Shown: positions 11,822 through 22,310, counted from the stretch's first letter. The stretch: DNA of 40,000 nucleotides from Chrysomallon squamiferum (GCA_012295275.1 CM022669.1:7354989-7394988), one strand, 5' to 3'. Numbers and translations: made by a program. The notes: a model not told the origin generated them from the sequence alone.

Positions 11822-12090
11822 TTTAATCGTTTTGGGGAAGATGTTCCTCGTATTCCAGTAAAAGCACTACGTTATTCCCTGTGTAATTTAATTGTTTTGT
11901 GGAAAATATTCCCCATTATGCAGTATTCCCACTTTTTTTTTTATGGAATACGTTTTATTTAAGAATAAATAGCAATGATAAATCCAAAAAAAATATTTGA
12001 CGAATTCTTTTGTGGAATTTATTCCTTTTAAGAATATTGAGGAATAAATAGTAATTTATTTTGTGTGAGATGTGGAAAATATTCCCTGTA
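11822..12090. repeat. Degenerate 60-65-bp minisatellite with GGAA...TTCC cores
   Basis: Four similar blocks have cores GGAAGATGTTCC (11836), GGAAAATATTCC (11901), GGAATTTATTCC (12014) and GGAAAATATTCC (12074). Flanking matches include TTTAATcGTTTTG before the first two cores and GAATAAATAGyAAT in two later places. Spacings of 65, 113 and 60 bp suggest a 57-65-bp unit with one worn copy. Confidence 0.6.
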
Positions 12091-12458
12091 GAGAATATAA
12101 TTAATACACAAGCATATTTATAAACAACATTGATCATTTTCGAATGATCAGAACTTTCATAAAGTTGATAATAGTCTTGAAATATGTTATTATAATAAAA
12201 TAGATCGAATATGTCTCCAGTTTTAGGTTCCCAAGGAAGAAGAGAAAAATATTTGAAAATGCTTTCTCATTTTAAAAGTTCGAAAATATATATTTAGATC
12301 TAATATATTTAATCAACTGATGTCGATAAGAGAAATGATTTTTAAAAAAACATGAATTTCACGTCAGTCATGTCAGTCTTTGTTATTTAATTGATCAGTA
12401 CACGTGTGTTTATGTTTTTTCATTAATTAATTAATTATGTTATTTATTGATCATTTAC

Positions 12459-12473
12459 ATATTATTATTATTA

Positions 12474-12512
<39 letters not shown>

Positions 12513-12700
12513 TTTATTATTATTATTCATCTATATTTCTTTGTTTCTTTCTTTCTTTATTTATTTATCTGATCAGGCTAGCACTTAATTTCGGTAGAAA
12601 TCAAATAATTTATTGTTTTTACGTAGTATTAATTATGTGTAAAATTAATATACGTGATTAATTTTAAAATAATAACAAACTCAGCAACAACAACAACAGC

Positions 12701-12761
<61 letters not shown>

Positions 12762-12813
12762 TAATAATAATAATAAATAAATAAATTAATTAATTAATTA
12801 ATTAATTAATTAA
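12459..12813. repeat. (ATT)n, (AAT)n and (AATT)n cluster
   Basis: (ATT)n at 12459-12510 lies inverted relative to (AAT)n at 12701-12772, with about 190 bp between them. The AAT array passes into TAAA and about eight AATT units to 12813. The two arrays are complementary and could pair. Confidence 0.9.
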
Positions 12814-13040
12814 ATACATAAAATGAAATAAAATAAATAAATAAAAATAAATGAAATTAATAAAATAAAATAAAATATTTAAAGAAATAAAACTAATATC
12901 GCTATATATTAATTATCCATATAAGGTGATAATGTTTGTGTTTGTTGAAAAAATGTTATCCCAATTTTAACAGAAATTAAAATATATCAAATATATTTAC
13001 TGATTTCTTAAACGGTTTCATAAAATAACATTTAAAATTT

Positions 13041-13044
<4 letters not shown>

Positions 13045-13135
<91 letters not shown>
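13045..13135. repeat. (CT)n microsatellite, about 91 bp
   Basis: Forty-five uninterrupted CT units. Polypyrimidine tract on the + strand. Confidence 0.97.
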
Positions 13136-13138
<3 letters not shown>

Positions 13139-13734
13139 ATTCGTTTCATTCTTTTTATTTTATTTTATTTTTTTAATAATTTTTTATTTAAAATAATAAT
13201 CAAAGTACAAAGTACTCACATATTTTATTTAACTGCGTGAAATTTTCAGTTCTCATTGAAAACGAAAATAATACACCCAATAATTATTTCTTCTTTCTTT
13301 TTTTACCTTCGTTTCTTCCTTCTTTCATTTCGTGTCATAACGAAAGATACATCGTGATTCTTCTCACTGTGTGTTGTGTTTCTGTGACCCAGATATTTTC
13401 CTTTTCAAAACACATTGATGATTCGTTCTATGCGAATTTCTTTTTTTCATTTACAAGTGCATGTGTACCAGAATATGCAGTTAGTGCACAGACAGACTCA
13501 CACAAACACAAACGGGACATACAGAGAAACAGACACAGAATACCCGACCTCACGCACATATACAAACATTCATACATTAAAAAAAATACGCATTGATATC
13601 TACTAATTTATCAAATTATAAGATTTTGTTATTAATTCTGGATAAGTTATTTTGTACATTAATATTTATTATGTAATTTTTTTACATTAATAAATAAATA
13701 AATAAATAAAGACAATAACAATAATAATGAATGA

Positions 13735-13735
<1 letters not shown>

Positions 13736-13832
<97 letters not shown>

Positions 13833-13855
13833 TAATAATTATAATGATGATAATG

Positions 13856-13899
<44 letters not shown>
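13736..13899. repeat. (AAT)n with internal (GATAAT)n
   Basis: AAT array with an internal hexameric GATAAT phase at about 13788-13818 and again near 13845. Preceded by (AAAT)n at 13689-13709. Confidence 0.95.
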
Positions 13900-13900
<1 letters not shown>

Positions 13901-14664
13901 TAATAATATAATATAAAAAATTCAAAGATATTAAGTAAATAAGTAAATAAATAAATATAAATGAATAATTAAAAATGTAATTTGGTTAAGTTTTAAAAAA
14001 AATGACATTCTTTCTCAGTTCTAATTTAACATCATAAACATTCTGCTTGTAATATTGTTACAAAAATATTGATACGGATACCATCATTTTACTAGTAAAA
14101 CAATATTATATTTATTATAATTTTGAATAAAAGAGATAGTTGGAAATAAGAATATTTGTCAACAGTTTTGTTTGTTATTTTAAAAACAATATTTAACCAC
14201 TCAGTATAAAATAACAACTTTCGTTATCAGAAACAACAATTATCTATTTTTTTTTTTTTTGAAGATTTTTTTTTTTATTTTTTTAAAATTATCTTTAAAA
14301 TAGCAGTCATGATCAGTTTAAACAAAATTTCAGTTCTGTCTGAACTGAATTAAACCGAATTAAATTTATTTAAACTGGCCACAATTTAAGCGGCATTTGA
14401 GACAGACTGTACAAATATAAACACATAACTAACAACAATAATCAACATCGCTGACAACACTCAACAGCGAAAACACGAATACAGTTTACATCATTACATC
14501 ATTTCACTTATTAAAGACATTTTAAAACATTAAACTTCATCAACGACAACGACAACGGCACGGGGCCGTAGAATTATCAACTAATGCTCTTCAGTTCTTC
14601 GATCTTCGTTTTTATCTTTTTCTTCTTCTACTTATTGATATAATAATTTTCTAAGTTATTATTA

Positions 14665-14915
14665 GCAGTAGTAATAGTAGTGGAGTAGTAGTAGTGGTAG
14701 TGATAGAGTTAGTAATAATAGTAGTACTAATGGTAGTAATAATAGTACCACTAATGGTAGTAGTAGAAGAGAAATGGTAGTAGTAGTAGTCGTAAAAGTA
14801 GTAGAAATAGCAAAAGTAACAGTAGTAATAGAAGAGGTAATAGTATTAGAGGTAGTAATAATAATAGTAGGAGTAGCAGAAATAGAAGTAATAGTAGTAG
14901 TAGTAGTAACAGAAG
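14665..14915. repeat. Degenerate (TAG)n trinucleotide tract
   Basis: About 250 bp of TAG/TAA/GTA-type trinucleotides with many substitutions. The poly-Thr and poly-Val frames over it are artefacts. Confidence 0.9.
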
Positions 14916-15152
14916 TATGTAGTAGTGTGTTATACAAAAGATTTTTTTTTTTTTTTTAATGGTTTGTTTTAAATGAGCGTCTTTATATTAACGTTTATTA
15001 AGAGTCAAGGACAGTTATTATTGTTTTAATTCTGACAGAGGAATGCCACAGCCTTCTTGTATCGATAAATTAATTATTGTTGGATAAAAGTTAAAGACTC
15101 GCATCGCGAGTCAGGCAAAATATAACGAATTGTTCTGGGATTCAGGATTTCT

Positions 15153-15216
15153 AAATTGACATGTCGTAAATATTAGTCTTAAATATTTACGACTAATATT
15201 TACGACATGTCAATTT
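15153..15216. repeat. Perfect 26-bp inverted repeat with 12-bp spacer
   Basis: The left arm 15153-15178 begins AAATTGACATGTCG, and the right arm 15191-15216 is its exact reverse complement, ending CGACATGTCAATTT. The spacer is 15179-15190. The arms do not extend further on either side. The hairpin is AT-rich but complex, unlike the nearby simple repeats. Confidence 0.95.
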
Positions 15217-15456
15217 CGATTCCTTGTGATAAAGGCACTGTATCGTTAAGAGTGAGAATAAAATATATGAAAAAAAAAAAAAAATTAAATTAAATTAAGG
15301 TTTAAAAAAAATGTTCGTTTATGTTGTACAAGATAAAACTATGAAAAATAAAATAAAGAGACAAAGAAAAAAAATGAACTAAATAAACGAAGGGAAGGGA
15401 AGATGACAAAATGAAAAACCAACAATCTATTACATTATAATAACACATACCGCCGC

Positions 15457-15519
15457 AAAAAAAAAAAAAAAAAAAAAAAAATAATAATAATAATAATAAG
15501 AAGAAGAATAAAATAATAA

Positions 15520-15578
<59 letters not shown>

Positions 15579-15580
15579 AA
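15457..15580. repeat. A-run, (AAT)n and (AAAT)n cluster
   Basis: A run of about 24 A, then AAT/AAG units, then about 17 AAAT tetramers at 15513-15579. It lies downstream (3') of the antisense gene. Confidence 0.95.
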
Positions 15581-16104
15581 TAAAATAAAAATAAAACAAA
15601 ATTAAACGTAATACGTCTGCTGGTATAAATTCACGTATGATCAAGATCATTAAATATATTGTTTTTCCGTTTCGAAGTCTTCATAAATGTTTTTAATGTT
15701 GTTTTATATCGAAGAATGCAGTCCGTTAAAATCGTAGTCACTGAACATAATATCAGTGTTATCTGATTGTGGTATTAAGTAAACAAGCTGGTTGAACATT
15801 TGTCGAAACAGAATAGCGTACTTCAGTCTTGGGGATCAAATAAAAAGAAAATTCGATGATAGTGATGTCGAAGTCGTTAAATAATAATAAGAAGAAGAAA
15901 GAAAAAAGAATTTTTTAAAGAAGAAGAACCAGAAGAACCAGAAGAAGAAGATGAAAAAGATTACGAATATATTGAAGAAATTTATGAAATAACAATAACA
16001 ATAACAATAACAACAACAACAACAAGATGAACAAGAAAAAGAAGAACACGAACAAGAAGACTAAGACGACCACGAAGCTGACAGTAAAATAAGACAGAAA
16101 CGTT

Positions 16105-17486
16105 TCAGTACTGGACAAACCAGTCAAACGTCGAAACGTCCGTCACGTATTCGGTCACAACTGAATTTACGCCACGAGAGAAGTACAGAATCAAAAATGT
16201 CCCCTCGGTTGTTATGATCGACGCCCAGTTGTCGTAATCGTAGTCGACGAACATCACCTTTTTGTCTTCACAGCAGGACACGTCGGCGTCACCAGGAACA
16301 TCGGCCGAGACGTGACCGCTTGGTGCCAAGTGGAAACTGTCGGGCTGCACGGTGATATAAAACCCGTTCATGTTTTCCATGCCGATTCGAACAGAGTAGC
16401 CATCTTTGATCAAGCGGTTGAGACGAGGCAGGGAACCAGCGACCGTCGGTTTGTTACGCTGCAGTGAATACACCAGATTCCATCTGCGGCTGTCGACGTA
16501 CCACGCAACTGAAGAGTTGTGAGAGGACGTTGCTATGATTTCCTCCGTGTCCAGTAACACAGTGCGTACTGAGACCGTTCCGTCCGAGGACACGATGCAT
16601 CTTCGCGCTCGTAGTTCGTTAGGGTTTCCCTGGTCATAATCCGTCGGTTCCACGACGCTTACGATCGCACTAATCATCTTGCCAATGGTGTACACTCCTT
16701 TAGTGTTCGTGGTGACGTCGTCAAATGACACTCGAACTGGGTGACCGCCAGCTACATAGACTGCGAGAGACGAAAGCGACCCAAAGATTTCCTTGCCTGA
16801 GTTATCAGTTTCGAGGATCTTTCTCCAGCAGTTATCCAGACACCAATAACTTTTTGGGTTGCTGGAAACGACGCTGTTTTCGACGGTGTTAGAGCCTAAA
16901 TTCAAGTGGGTTACGATGTTGTTGTCGTAGTCATCCAGCCAGCGAAACTCAAACAAACTCTTTCCCAGATCAGGTAGATAATCTGGCATGGAAGCAATGA
17001 TCCTGCCGGAACGGGAAAAAATCGTCTTGTCTACGACGACAGGGTAAGCTTTGCTCAAACCATTCCTCAAAGCTTCGCGCGAACCCTGAACCACATTTCC
17101 ATTTTCTGTCTGAAACACTGGACTGTTCGTGTTCTTCTCGACGTACCACTTGAGGGACGCCGTCGTCGATTCTTTGCTGTGCAGGTAGCCGCCGAGGGTG
17201 TATCTGACGACGTTGACAAGGCCGTCGTGACGAATCATCGTGAATTCTCTTGTCGGTGGGAAGGTGTAGTTGTCCCAGCTGGATTTCGACAACGTCTCTT
17301 GAGTCTGGATCCAAAAGTAACCCTCACTGTCCATGCCAAATGTTTTCGCGTTGACCACGACTCGATTGTCCATCATGACTTTGTGTCTGTCCACACAGGA
17401 CGGGTTCAACACGGATTCCATCGCGTTCTTGAATGTTGTGGCGTTTTCCGAGTGCGGAATAACGTGCCACTGTGTCCTACAGTTTT
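16105..17486 (-). CDS. PAN/EGF-repeat secreted protein, exon 3: four-repeat domain
   Basis: Final exon of the antisense gene. It follows a consensus acceptor (CTTTATTTCACAG, AG at 17488-17487) in phase 1 and ends at TGA 16107-16105. It encodes residues 141-600, open throughout. The region is four imperfect units of about 100-115 residues. Each closes on a W-aromatic/Cys motif (WYVE at 254, YWCLD at 354, WYVD at 469, WFVQY at 596). Units 2-4 open with GS-x3-L-x5-8-(V)(R)(I/V), at 275 (GSREAL), 376 (GSLSSL) and 491 (GSLPRL). A DG/DYD turn followed by alternating beta-like strands recurs inside each unit. The first unit, from about 155, is the most diverged. I do not recognise the family. The predicted fold is beta-rich and extracellular, possibly ligand-binding. 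N-glycosylation sequons such as NYT and NSS occur. No AATAAA lies close downstream; an ATTAAA variant is at 15697-15692 (minus strand). Confidence 0.85.
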
Positions 17487-17680
17487 CTGTGAAATAAAGA
17501 TTAAATCCTCCTCATCAAAATAATAATAATAATAATAATAAAGCAGTCTCTAAGCATGGTTTAAACTCACAGGCTTTGCCAATTTTATAGCAGGTCAAAA
17601 AAAAAAAATAATAATAATAATAATAATAATAAAAATAAATAAAAAAATAAAAAAAATAAAAATAAGAATAATAAGAATAA

Positions 17681-17741
<61 letters not shown>

Positions 17742-17800
17742 AGATAGAATAACATATATATAAAGAAAATATTAGTCCATAACTCAAATATTGCACATAC
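17487..17800 (-). other. Intron 2 of the PAN/EGF-repeat gene
   Basis: Donor GTATGTG at 17800 and acceptor ending at 17487 on the minus strand, phase 1. It is almost entirely AAT/AAAT-type microsatellite (about 17520-17540, 17609-17745), with no coding content. Confidence 0.8.
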
Positions 17801-17894
17801 CAGGTTGAGCTTCTAGGCAGTATCTTCCAGTGTATTCATCTCGACAATTACAAAAACCAAAGTCTTGATTCCGTCCGCCGTTCATACAACGATT
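17801..17894 (-). CDS. PAN/EGF-repeat secreted protein, exon 2: EGF-like module
   Basis: A 94-base exon between a consensus acceptor (TTTTTTTCAG on the minus strand) and donor (CCTG|GTATGTG). It enters in phase 0 and leaves in phase 1, which matches both neighbouring exons exactly. It encodes residues 110-140, with CMNGGRNQDFGFCNC and DEYTGRYC: the NGG turn, CxC and GxYC end of an EGF-like module. Cysteines are at 112, 124, 126 and 135. The cysteine that normally follows NGG is absent (NGGR), and Cys104 of exon 1 may serve as the first EGF cysteine. It is too short to be found by open-frame length; it rests on splice sites, phase and motif. Confidence 0.85.
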
Positions 17895-18012
17895 CTGAAA
17901 AAAATTACATGAAAACGTAGAATACTTCATTAACAGAACTAACCCATGCAATTAAAAATAAATGAATGAATCAACGAATGAATCATACTAACAACAATAA
18001 CAACAACAACAC

Positions 18013-18081
<69 letters not shown>
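18013..18081. repeat. (AAT)n microsatellite
   Basis: Twenty-three near-perfect AAT units, preceded by AAC units from about 17990. Intronic in the antisense gene. Confidence 0.95.
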
Positions 18082-18084
<3 letters not shown>

Positions 18085-18786
18085 GGATATATGTGATTTA
18101 TTTCGATTTTTCTTTTCATAATTTATACTCATTTTTTTTGGTTTCATTGATTTAGTTAAGTAGCTGCTGCAACAGCAGTAGTAGTAATAGTAGTAGCAGT
18201 AGTAGTAGTAGTAGTAATAATAATAATGTAAAAAACAAAATTAACTATTATTAGTAAAAAGCGAGCATGTATATATATATATATATATATTAAAATAAAT
18301 ATGACGAAAAATACCGTAGATAAACTAAAACGCAAAAATTAATCATAGATATATAATTAGCGCAATAATCAGTTCGAAACTAGTTTTAAAATAGTATCAT
18401 CTAAACAATCAAAGATAGACTGGTACCTGTTACATTGCCGTCAGTAGTAAGAAAGAATCTTAACTTTGGAAGTACAGTATGTGATGGTAATGTTAACTAT
18501 TACAGTGATAGAGGGTTATTCTGCTATATCAGAAATCATAGTGATGATTATGATGATGATAATGATTATGTGTATTGTTATAGCTACTGTAAAAACTACA
18601 AATAAATCTACGTTTAATATATATTGAAAATAGACTAACTAACTAAATAAATAAATAAATAATTTAATAACTACAATAATAAATGACTTGATTAATTAAT
18701 AAGAATTGAAAACGAAATGAATTGCATGAATAACCATAATTTGTTGGGACTGCCTAAAACTACAGTTACAGAATTTTATTGTTTAT

Positions 18787-18790
<4 letters not shown>

Positions 18791-18848
<58 letters not shown>
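18791..18848. repeat. (TTA)n microsatellite
   Basis: About 19 perfect TTA units. It is inverted relative to the AAT array at 18013-18081 in the same intron. Confidence 0.95.
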
Positions 18849-18914
18849 CGTGCTGTAAAAAGTAATATTGTCTTACTGTTTACAAAAATCTTACTGATAC
18901 ATTGCTAACTGCTA

Positions 18915-19230
18915 CAAGAACTTTTACTATATCAAGAACTATACAGCTAATAATAATATCACCTTTTTAAGTTTAAAAAAATATATATTCTTATAAGGAC
19001 ATTGGTAATTCTTATCATTTTCAATACCACAGAGCAAAAACTAATAATAAATTTAGAAGATTCTTTCTGAGACATTGCTAAATCGTCTCATCTGGTATTC
19101 ATTAGAGCTAATAATAATACTAATTTTTAAAAAAAATTCTTATTGGACATTGGTACTTCTTACCAGCCAATAATACATACCACAGAGCTAATAGCATACC
19201 ATCTTATTAATTTCAACAAGTTCTTACCAT
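18915..19230. repeat. Imperfect tandem repeat of about 74 bp abutting a splice donor
   Basis: Anchor GGACATTGG occurs at 18997 and 19145, with the variant AGACATTGC at 19070, giving spacings of 73 and 75 bp. Accompanying shared words are TTCTTA, ATACCACAGAGC and GAGCTAATAATAAT. A fourth copy fits at about 18920, and the sequence TTCTTACCATCTGGTAT at 19221-19237, which spans the exon 1 donor, resembles CATCTGGTATTC at 19091-19102. Confidence 0.6.
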
Positions 19231-19554
19231 CTGGTATATCGTGCAGCTGCTGGTATCGGGTATTTTAGAAACTACGGAGGATACGAAGATGCCAATCTTG
19301 TGACACGTCTTAGAACACAGGATGACGTCACTGCACGTTGTATCTGAAAAACATTCCTTGGCGCACTGGTTGAGGGATTCTACTTCGTGCAGTGAAACTG
19401 TCCGCTTGAAGAGACGAGAGAACAGTTCCTCGCTGGGTACTCTTCTTTTCACTGACACAGGGTTTTTGCAGAAAGAGCTGCGAGCCTCGGAGATGTAGAG
19501 GAGGATGAGGATTAAAAAAACCCAGTTGATGTCTTGTCTGGGAGTCAGAAGCAT
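19228..19554 (-). CDS. PAN/EGF-repeat secreted protein, exon 1: signal peptide and PAN-like module
   Basis: First coding exon of a 600-residue protein nested antisense in Rx intron 1. ATG 19554-19552 has a purine at -3. Residues 10-21 are hydrophobic (VFLILILLYI), and a signal-peptidase site is likely near SEARS-S, residues 22-27. The mature part has cysteines at 29, 64, 68, 74, 80, 84 and 104. The stretch LNQCAKECFSDTTCSDVILC has the spacing of a PAN/apple module, an extracellular protein- or carbohydrate-binding fold. The exon ends ATG|GTAAGA in phase 0, joining exon 2. The role is presumably secreted recognition or adhesion; the ligand is unknown. PAN assignment is by cysteine pattern only and moderately sure; the gene structure is firmer, since three exons join in frame. 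Confidence 0.85.
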
Positions 19555-19607
19555 TGCTGCTTGTTTATCTTTTTTCCCAGATAGATGCTCTGTGGTCTAA
19601 ATACTGC

Positions 19608-19616
19608 TTTTATTTT
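19608..19616 (-). promoter_or_regulatory. Possible TATA-like element of the PAN/EGF-repeat gene
   Basis: On the minus strand AAAATAAAA lies 54-62 bases before the ATG. That spacing would allow a 25-30-base 5' UTR. In AT-rich DNA such a match is weak evidence. Confidence 0.2.
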
Positions 19617-19999
19617 CTTCTGTTAATACAAAATGTTTTTTGTTCTTGTTCTTCTTATTCTTCTTCTTCGTTAAATTGACGAATCGTTGCGTAAAACGGT
19701 TTTCTCTCGTAGCAGAATGTTTTTTTCTTTCTTCTAGCTATTTCATGAGCTGTCTTGCCTAGCTTTTACCTTGATTAAGTAACTTGGTCTTGAGAATCTG
19801 ATGAATCTTGTCGCATAAGATTTGCTTCTTACTTACTTTTCTTTGCCTTAACTTATCACAACTTCTCCAGCTGATAAAATTATATCTTTTTGTTAATTAC
19901 AAAACGAGCTGAGTCTCAAAGATATATTCGCAGGATCGTGTATTTTATATTAAAGAGCTTTTTTTGGTCGTGTTGTTTAAATATGCAGCGTAGAATTCA

Positions 20000-20165
20000 C
20001 TAGTAACAGTGTTTAACTGTACATCTCCGGAAAACAACAGAACAGAGATAACTAGAAACAGTGCTTAAATAAATATACATCCACGGATCACAAAGGTACA
20101 GAAATAACTAAAAACAGTGTTTAAATTACCATCCAGCTATATGGAAATAACTGCAAACAAAAACG
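20000..20165. repeat. Imperfect tandem repeat of about 55 bp
   Basis: AACAGTGyTTAA recurs at 20004, 20057 and 20113 (spacings 53 and 56). Shared following words are ACATCyrCGG, CAGAgATAACTA and CAGAAATAACTA, and a partial fourth copy contains GGAAATAACT. It lies 450-610 bases upstream of the antisense gene's ATG. Confidence 0.7.
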
Positions 20166-20980
20166 TCTCTAGCAGAAACATTCACAATTGTAAACGTTAT
20201 TAACGTTTTGCTGCGATATTTATTCGACATTCATATGAATTGTAAATATAAAATTATCATATTAGGCAAGGGCGTATATGGAGAAATTTTGAGGGACGGG
20301 GGTGTGTGTGGATTACCGGTATAAATTAAGAGAATGTTATTAATTTTTGCTGGTAATTTAAAAAAAAAAAAAAAAAAATAAAAATATTTAGAGTACCTGA
20401 GATTCAAAGCAAAAAAAAATATAAACTTAATCTTTTTAAAGATAATAAAAATAAATTTAAAAAAACAACGAGTCGTTGCATGCTCTTTTATCAGAACTGA
20501 AACCGCCACTGATTCTCGGCTAAAAAAGTTGTGTGAAAAGAAGAAAAACGACACCTGTTTTAATGAGGACTAACTAAACGATAAACAAGCAATTACCCAG
20601 AACAATGTCAAAACTAATAGGTTAATAATGAGAAAGAATCAAAACCCGAATCTCCTCACGTCATATTAAGTTTCAAAATTCATCGTCGAACCGTGAAAAT
20701 CAATAATTAGTATAGAAATCTGCGTCAGCAGATCATCAGTTATTTATTTGCAATCCACCTTTTGTGTCCGTGAATGCGTTAGAAACAACGCTGAAAGTCA
20801 TATTTCAAGTTAATATTAAAATATGGAAATATTGTTAATAATAAAACAACAAAGGGAAACAGGAAGAGCCACAGGCTACAGAGAGAATACTGAAAGGTTT
20901 AGAAAATAGGATAGTCGAACGGTCGTAGATTTAGTTACGGACGAACGGTTTGATAAATCATAAATGAAAAGAGTAATTTG

Positions 20981-21013
<33 letters not shown>

Positions 21014-21062
21014 CACCCAAAAAGAGAGAGAGAGAGATACACACACACACACACACACACAG

Positions 21063-21154
<92 letters not shown>
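20981..21154. repeat. (AT)n, (CA)n and (GA)n compound microsatellite
   Basis: (AT)n at 20981-21006, short GA and CA runs, then about 44 GA units at 21066-21154 ending in a short GT run. Confidence 0.95.
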
Positions 21155-21156
<2 letters not shown>

Positions 21157-21289
21157 TGTGTGTGTAAACTTTAAGGCACAGTGCACACAAACATATTTCA
21201 AGAAGGTTTCTCTGGTAACAGTTACGAAATGTGAACTATTATCCAGTTTTATGCATAGCGCTGTATTGTCTACAGTCAGATGATTATTC

Positions 21290-22150
21290 TTTTAACTCAG
21301 TTGGATTATCGCATTATCTCCGCCGTACGGTGAATAAACTAATATCTGGAATCCTATTTCAAACTTTGCCGACATAAAGACATCAAGATTTCTAATATGA
21401 AATCCGAGGCGGACAAGTTCGCGACAAGCAGATGGTGCTTCTCGGGGTCTCAATCCACAATATTTTTTTTTTATTTTTTTTTTCACTTTACACTGTGTAA
21501 ACGTTTCATCAGAACTTGTCAAGGGAACAATACCCTTAATTACCCTAATTTCTTTTTACCCTCGCCAAATATTGCTCTCAGTTCTAATACAATAATATGT
21601 TTTCCTTCGTGGCGGGATGTTGCCCCGGGCATTGAAGCACTGGCGCAGGTTCGCTGCAATATCGTGGCCCTGCTGGCCTTCCATATACCGCGGCGCTGTC
21701 ACGCACGGCAAACACGAGCTAATTTGGAAGAGACGAGAATCTTTTTATTGGTGTTTAAGAATGATTTTAGTGTTCATTCAATAACGTAAGAAAACGTTAT
21801 AATTCCGTCTAATTTTTTCCAAGCGCCAATATTGAAGAGACGTATCTGAGCATGAATGGGGGTTGGCAGTTCGAGATTTTGTTGAAGCCTACGTCCTTTG
21901 TCATCTTCATAATTAAATTAGATGATAATAAATGAAGGAATAAACGCGAATTTCACGCTCCGGCGACTCTCTGAAGGTGTTATCGTGTTGCTACTCCGGT
22001 TGAGCATAATACCGGACATTTTTAGCCTGGGGGTGAGCAGCGGGGTGCACGCGCAGGATGGACGGGGCGGGACGATCTTTTTTTTTTTATATACGTACAT
22101 TTCTATGGGAATTCTTTATACATGTTATGTACGTACAAACAACATACAGC
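21290..22150. promoter_or_regulatory. Low-copy island late in Rx intron 1
   Basis: A GC-richer, non-repetitive stretch, richest at about 21600-21720 and 21950-22080, about 0.5-1.4 kb before the homeobox exon. Short open frames exist on both strands but look random, and no splice-bounded exon is evident. It could be an intronic regulatory element; only composition supports this. Confidence 0.25.
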
Positions 22151-22227
22151 GTTAACGTGTATTAATGCATAAATACGTCGGCGTTTAGTTTTTCTGTGAA
22201 ATTAAGTTTCGTTATAATATACGTTAA

Positions 22228-22229
<2 letters not shown>

Positions 22230-22309
<80 letters not shown>

Positions 22310-22310
22310 G
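22230..22310. repeat. (ATT)n microsatellite passing into degenerate GTA/GTT repeats
   Basis: ATT array with a short T-run interruption, followed to about 22540 by degenerate GTA, GTT and GAT trinucleotides. A further short ATCATC/ATT tract at 22620-22685 forms the 3' end of Rx intron 1. Confidence 0.9.

Larger units (their letters stand above)
17895..19227 (-). other. Intron 1 of the PAN/EGF-repeat gene
   Basis: Donor ATG|GTAAGA with GT at 19227-19226, acceptor AG at 17896-17895, phase 0. It contains AAT and TTA arrays, a GTA-type trinucleotide patch at about 18171-18225, and an imperfect 74-bp tandem repeat next to the donor. No further exon was seen. Confidence 0.8.

Noticed and set aside
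12459-12772. Inverted ATT and AAT arrays as a designed hairpin
   Set aside because: Complementarity follows automatically from opposite-strand orientation of a common microsatellite; no specific sequence is involved.
16970-17523. Alternative frames over the PAN/EGF-repeat exon 3
   Set aside because: The splice-consistent 600-codon frame with internal repeats explains this DNA; the others have no motif and no supporting splice sites.
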